Shown: positions 5,777 to 7,598 of the stretch, in pieces
Layout of the letters: the number at the start of each line of letters is the position of its first letter
Position numbering within the stretch: position 1 is the stretch's first letter
NCBI GenBank assembly: GCA_045532655.1
Contig: JAZSGI010000025.1
Span: forward strand, 1 to 7,598
DNA from: JAVBQJ01 sp045532655
Lineage (GTDB): Bacteria; Verrucomicrobiota; Lentisphaeria; Victivallales; Victivallaceae
DNA length: 7,598 bases
Reading direction: 5' to 3'
Notes under the pieces: model-generated
What the model was told of the DNA's origin: nothing
Databases searched by the model: none
Seen by the model: only the letters and a program-made list of their open reading frames with translations
Position numbers and translations under genes: made by a program

Positions 5777-6667
5777 ATGCTTTACGATAACAATGGAGCG
5801 CTGATCGAAAGCCGGATCCCCGGCGTACAGTTGGTCAATCGCGGCAAGGTCAGGGATGTTTATGATCTTGGCGATGCACTGCTTTTTGTTGCTACTGACC
5901 GGCTCAGTGCCTTTGATGTGGTTTTGCCGACGGGTATCCCCGGCAAGGGCAAGGTTCTTACCGGCATTTCGTGCTTCTGGTTCGATTTTTTCAAAGATAT
6001 CCCCAATCACCTGCTCAGCACTGATGTGGCGGCACGTCCGGAGTTGGCGGCTTATGCTGCTGATCTTGAGGGACGTTCACTGATCGTGCGCAAAGCGAAG
6101 ATATTCCCGGTGGAGTGTATCGTCCGCGGTTATCTGGTGGGCAGCGGTTGGAAGGATTATCAGAAGACCGGGTGTGTTTCCGGTCATCAGCTCCGTCCCG
6201 GTTATTCCATGGCGGAGAAACTTGACCAGCCGTTGTTCACTCCTTCCACCAAGGCGGCTGTTGGTGAACACGACGAGGCTATCGGTTTTGACCGGGTTGT
6301 AGAGATCATCGGCGCCGAATCTGCGGCAGCCATCCGTGATCTTTCTCTCGATATATATACGCGTGCGGCGGATTATGCCGCATCAAGGGGTATAATCCTT
6401 GCTGATACCAAGTTTGAATTCGGTGTCTGTGACGGTAAAATAATACTTGCCGATGAGGTGCTTACTCCTGATTCCAGCCGGTTCTGGCCCGCTGATACAT
6501 ATAAGTGCGGAACCAGTCCGGTAAGCCTTGACAAGCAGTTTGTCAGGGATTATCTGGAGACTCTGGATTGGAACAAACAGGCTCCCGGACCGGAACTCCC
6601 GGCCGAGGTCGCCTGCAAAACTGCACAAAAATATCAGGAAGCCTTCGATCGCCTTTCTGCAAAGTGA
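5777..6667 (+). CDS. purC: Phosphoribosylaminoimidazole-succinocarboxamide synthase (PurC)
   Basis: PurC joins aspartate to CAIR with ATP to form SAICAR in purine synthesis. The 296 residues fit the longer (about 300-residue, yeast Ade1-like) form rather than the roughly 237-residue E. coli form. Family motifs seen are RGKVRDVYD (22-30), ATDRLSAFDVVLP (39-51), IPGKGKVL (54-61), KIFPVECIVRGYLVGSGW (108-125), FTPSTKAAVGEHDE (154-167), ADTKFEFG (209-216) and ADEVLTPDSSRFW (225-237). The start at 5777 is chosen for AGGAGG 5 bases upstream. An in-frame GTG at 5720 would add 19 residues but lies inside rplU and lacks a ribosome-binding site. The gene follows rplU by 28 bases, so purine synthesis may be expressed along with ribosome production. 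Confidence 0.97.
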   Translation: MLYDNNGALIESRIPGVQLVNRGKVRDVYDLGDALLFVATDRLSAFDVVLPTGIPGKGKVLTGISCFWFDFFKDIPNHLLSTDVAARPELAAYAADLEGRSLIVRKAKIFPVECIVRGYLVGSGWKDYQKTGCVSGHQLRPGYSMAEKLDQPLFTPSTKAAVGEHDEAIGFDRVVEIIGAESAAAIRDLSLDIYTRAADYAASRGIILADTKFEFGVCDGKIILADEVLTPDSSRFWPADTYKCGTSPVSLDKQFVRDYLETLDWNKQAPGPELPAEVACKTAQKYQEAFDRLSAK

Positions 6668-6710
6668 TCCCGGCTCCGGGTGGATGCAGGCGGCTCCAAG
6701 GTTGTCAGAA

Positions 6711-6775
6711 TCTGCCGCAGGACAGATGTTGATCTGTTCCGCAGAGAGGTTCTGGTGACCGGAAGATGGTTTCCG
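6711..6775 (+). other. Spacer between purC and the tRNA, with two small stem-loops
   Basis: After the purC stop, 123 bases precede the tRNA. GCAGGACAGAT (6717-6727) pairs with ATCTGTTCCGC (6732-6742) around GTTG, with one mismatch and one G-U pair, and TCTG/CAGA can extend the base. CGGAA (6760-6764) pairs with TTCCG (6771-6775). No T run follows either, so neither looks like an intrinsic terminator. No convincing promoter for the tRNA is seen; TTGTCA at 6702-6707 has no good -10 partner. The tRNA may be cut from a longer purC transcript. Confidence 0.35.
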
Positions 6776-6790
6776 TAAGAAAAGGTTTAT

Positions 6791-6866
6791 GCCGGCTTAG
6801 CTCAGTTGGTAGAGCAGTTGACTTGTAATCAGCAGGTCGTCGGTTCGAGTCCGACAGCCGGCTCCA
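6791..6866 (+). tRNA. tRNA-Thr, anticodon UGU
   Basis: The 76 bases fold as a full cloverleaf. The acceptor stem pairs GCCGGCT with AGCCGGC. The D arm is GCTC/GAGC around AGTTGGTA, and the anticodon stem is GTTGA/TCAGC with one T-G pair. The loop CTTGTAA gives anticodon TGT, which reads ACA threonine codons. The T arm is GTCGG/CCGAC with loop TTCGAGT. The discriminator base is T and the 3' CCA is encoded. Seven T residues start two bases after the CCA. Confidence 0.97.
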
Positions 6867-6868
6867 TA

Positions 6869-6898
6869 TTTTTTTGAACAAAACCACTTTCAAAAAAA
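6869..6898 (+). promoter_or_regulatory. T-run/A-run inverted repeat between tRNA-Thr and the PFK gene
   Basis: TTTTTTTGAA (6869-6878) is the exact reverse complement of TTCAAAAAAA (6889-6898), with a 10-base loop. The T run begins right after the tRNA and may help end or trim its transcript. The A run touches the AAGGAAGG ribosome-binding site (6897-6904) of the next gene. The pairing is A/T only in its outer part, so it is thermally weak. Confidence 0.4.
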
Positions 6899-6911
6899 GG
6901 AAGGCTTGCAA

Positions 6912-7598
6912 ATGAACATTTCTCCGCTTCAGGCGGCACGTGCCGCTTACTCCCCGAAACTCCCCCCGGCACTGCGTAACGGTGCCGCTGTGGAATGTGT
7001 CAAAGGTGCTCCTACTGCTTCTGCTGGTGATACCGACAAGATCAAGGAACTTTTTCCCGCAACTTTCGGCAGCCCCGAAGTGACCTTCAATGCCGCCGCC
7101 GCTCCCGCTTGCAGCAAGGCATTCAATACCGGTGTTATTCTCTCCGGCGGACAGGCCCCCGGCGGTCACAATGTTATTGCCGGTCTTTTTGACGGTCTCA
7201 AGAGCCTCAATCCTGAAAACAAACTTTACGGCTTCCTCAAAGGACCTGACGGTCTTGTAAAAAATGAATATATGGAACTTACTGCCGATATCATTGATGC
7301 CTACCGCAATACCGGCGGTTTTGATATGATCGGCTCCGGCAGAACCAAACTTGAAACTGAAGAACAGTTCCTCGCCGCTAAAGCCAACTGCGAAAAAGCC
7401 GGCATCTCCGCTCTGGTCATCATCGGCGGTGACGACTCCAACACCAATGCCTGCGTCCTTGCCGAATACTTCAAGAGCAACAACGTCGGTATTCAGGTCA
7501 TCGGCTGTCCCAAAACCATCGACGGCGACCTCAAAAATGAGTGGATCGAAGCCAGTTTCGGTTTCGACACCGCCTGCCGCGTTTACAGCGAATTGATC
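6912..7598 (+). CDS. pfp: Pyrophosphate-dependent phosphofructokinase, N-terminal part (cut by window end)
   Basis: This enzyme reversibly phosphorylates fructose 6-phosphate with pyrophosphate instead of ATP in glycolysis and gluconeogenesis. The 229 visible codons run off the window in frame. After a variable N-terminus of about 70 residues come GVILSGGQAPGGHNVIAG (74-91), GFLKGPDGLV (107-116), GGFDMIGSGRTKLET (135-149), IIGGDDSNTNA (170-180), CPKTIDGDLKNEWIE (199-213) and SFGFDTACRVYSELI (215-229). GGDD (172-175) and the Lys of PKTIDGD (201) are the positions that favour pyrophosphate; ATP enzymes usually have Gly at both. The spacing and NEWIE/GFDTACRVYSELI segments match the long plant-beta/Entamoeba-type clade. 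Its C-terminal half cannot be judged. The start is supported by AAGGAAGG 7 bases upstream. Confidence 0.94.
   Translation, partial: MNISPLQAARAAYSPKLPPALRNGAAVECVKGAPTASAGDTDKIKELFPATFGSPEVTFNAAAAPACSKAFNTGVILSGGQAPGGHNVIAGLFDGLKSLNPENKLYGFLKGPDGLVKNEYMELTADIIDAYRNTGGFDMIGSGRTKLETEEQFLAAKANCEKAGISALVIIGGDDSNTNACVLAEYFKSNNVGIQVIGCPKTIDGDLKNEWIEASFGFDTACRVYSELI

Noticed and set aside
6668..6790. Promoter for the tRNA based on TTGTCA at 6702-6707
   Set aside because: The base run at the proper distance (GATGTT) matches the -10 consensus at only three positions.
6705..7169. Minus-strand 154-codon frame containing SDSNRRPADYKSTALPTEL
   Set aside because: That peptide is the well-known false translation of a tRNA read antisense. 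The frame covers tRNA-Thr and the start of the PFK gene and has no ribosome-binding site of its own.

Overview
The window holds bacterial housekeeping genes. Every gene whose start can be read has a purine-rich Shine-Dalgarno sequence, from AGGAGG or AGAGGAG to the weaker GAAGG of queA. That argues against Bacteroidota. The mix suggests a Gram-negative bacterium of the PVC group, such as Lentisphaerota: a pyrR-pyrB-pyrC cluster, a rhomboid protease, queA, a long-type pyrophosphate-dependent phosphofructokinase and a roughly 300-residue PurC. This placement is an inference and is weak, because no rRNA or other phylogenetic marker beyond bL21 is present.

Layout. Positions 1-85 carry the last codons of an unidentified plus-strand reading frame. 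Positions 86-478 are a convergent, gene-free spacer with two tandem copies of a 75-77 bp hairpin repeat, a T-rich tract and a nested inverted repeat. From 5260 down to 479, five minus-strand genes form one apparent operon: pyrR, pyrB, pyrC, a rhomboid-family intramembrane protease and queA. The junctions are 2 nt, 2 nt, 57 nt and a 4-nt ATGA overlap. A divergent control region (5261-5439) separates this operon from plus-strand rplU (bL21) and purC. A tRNA-Thr(UGU) and the start of a PPi-dependent phosphofructokinase gene, cut by the window end, follow.

How the genes work together. PyrB and PyrC catalyse the first two committed steps of UMP synthesis, and PyrR is nominally their regulator. PurC catalyses SAICAR formation in purine synthesis. 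QueA makes the queuosine precursor in tRNA, and bL21 and tRNA-Thr serve translation. Growth-linked nucleotide synthesis and translation therefore share this locus.

I see no new defence, mobile or biosynthetic system. The points worth a second look are a PyrR that lacks several residues needed for RNA binding in the Bacillus protein and has no recognisable binding loop in its leader, two abutting hairpins that would hide the rhomboid ribosome-binding site, and the tandem hairpin repeats whose two copies differ by a base-pair-preserving insertion.
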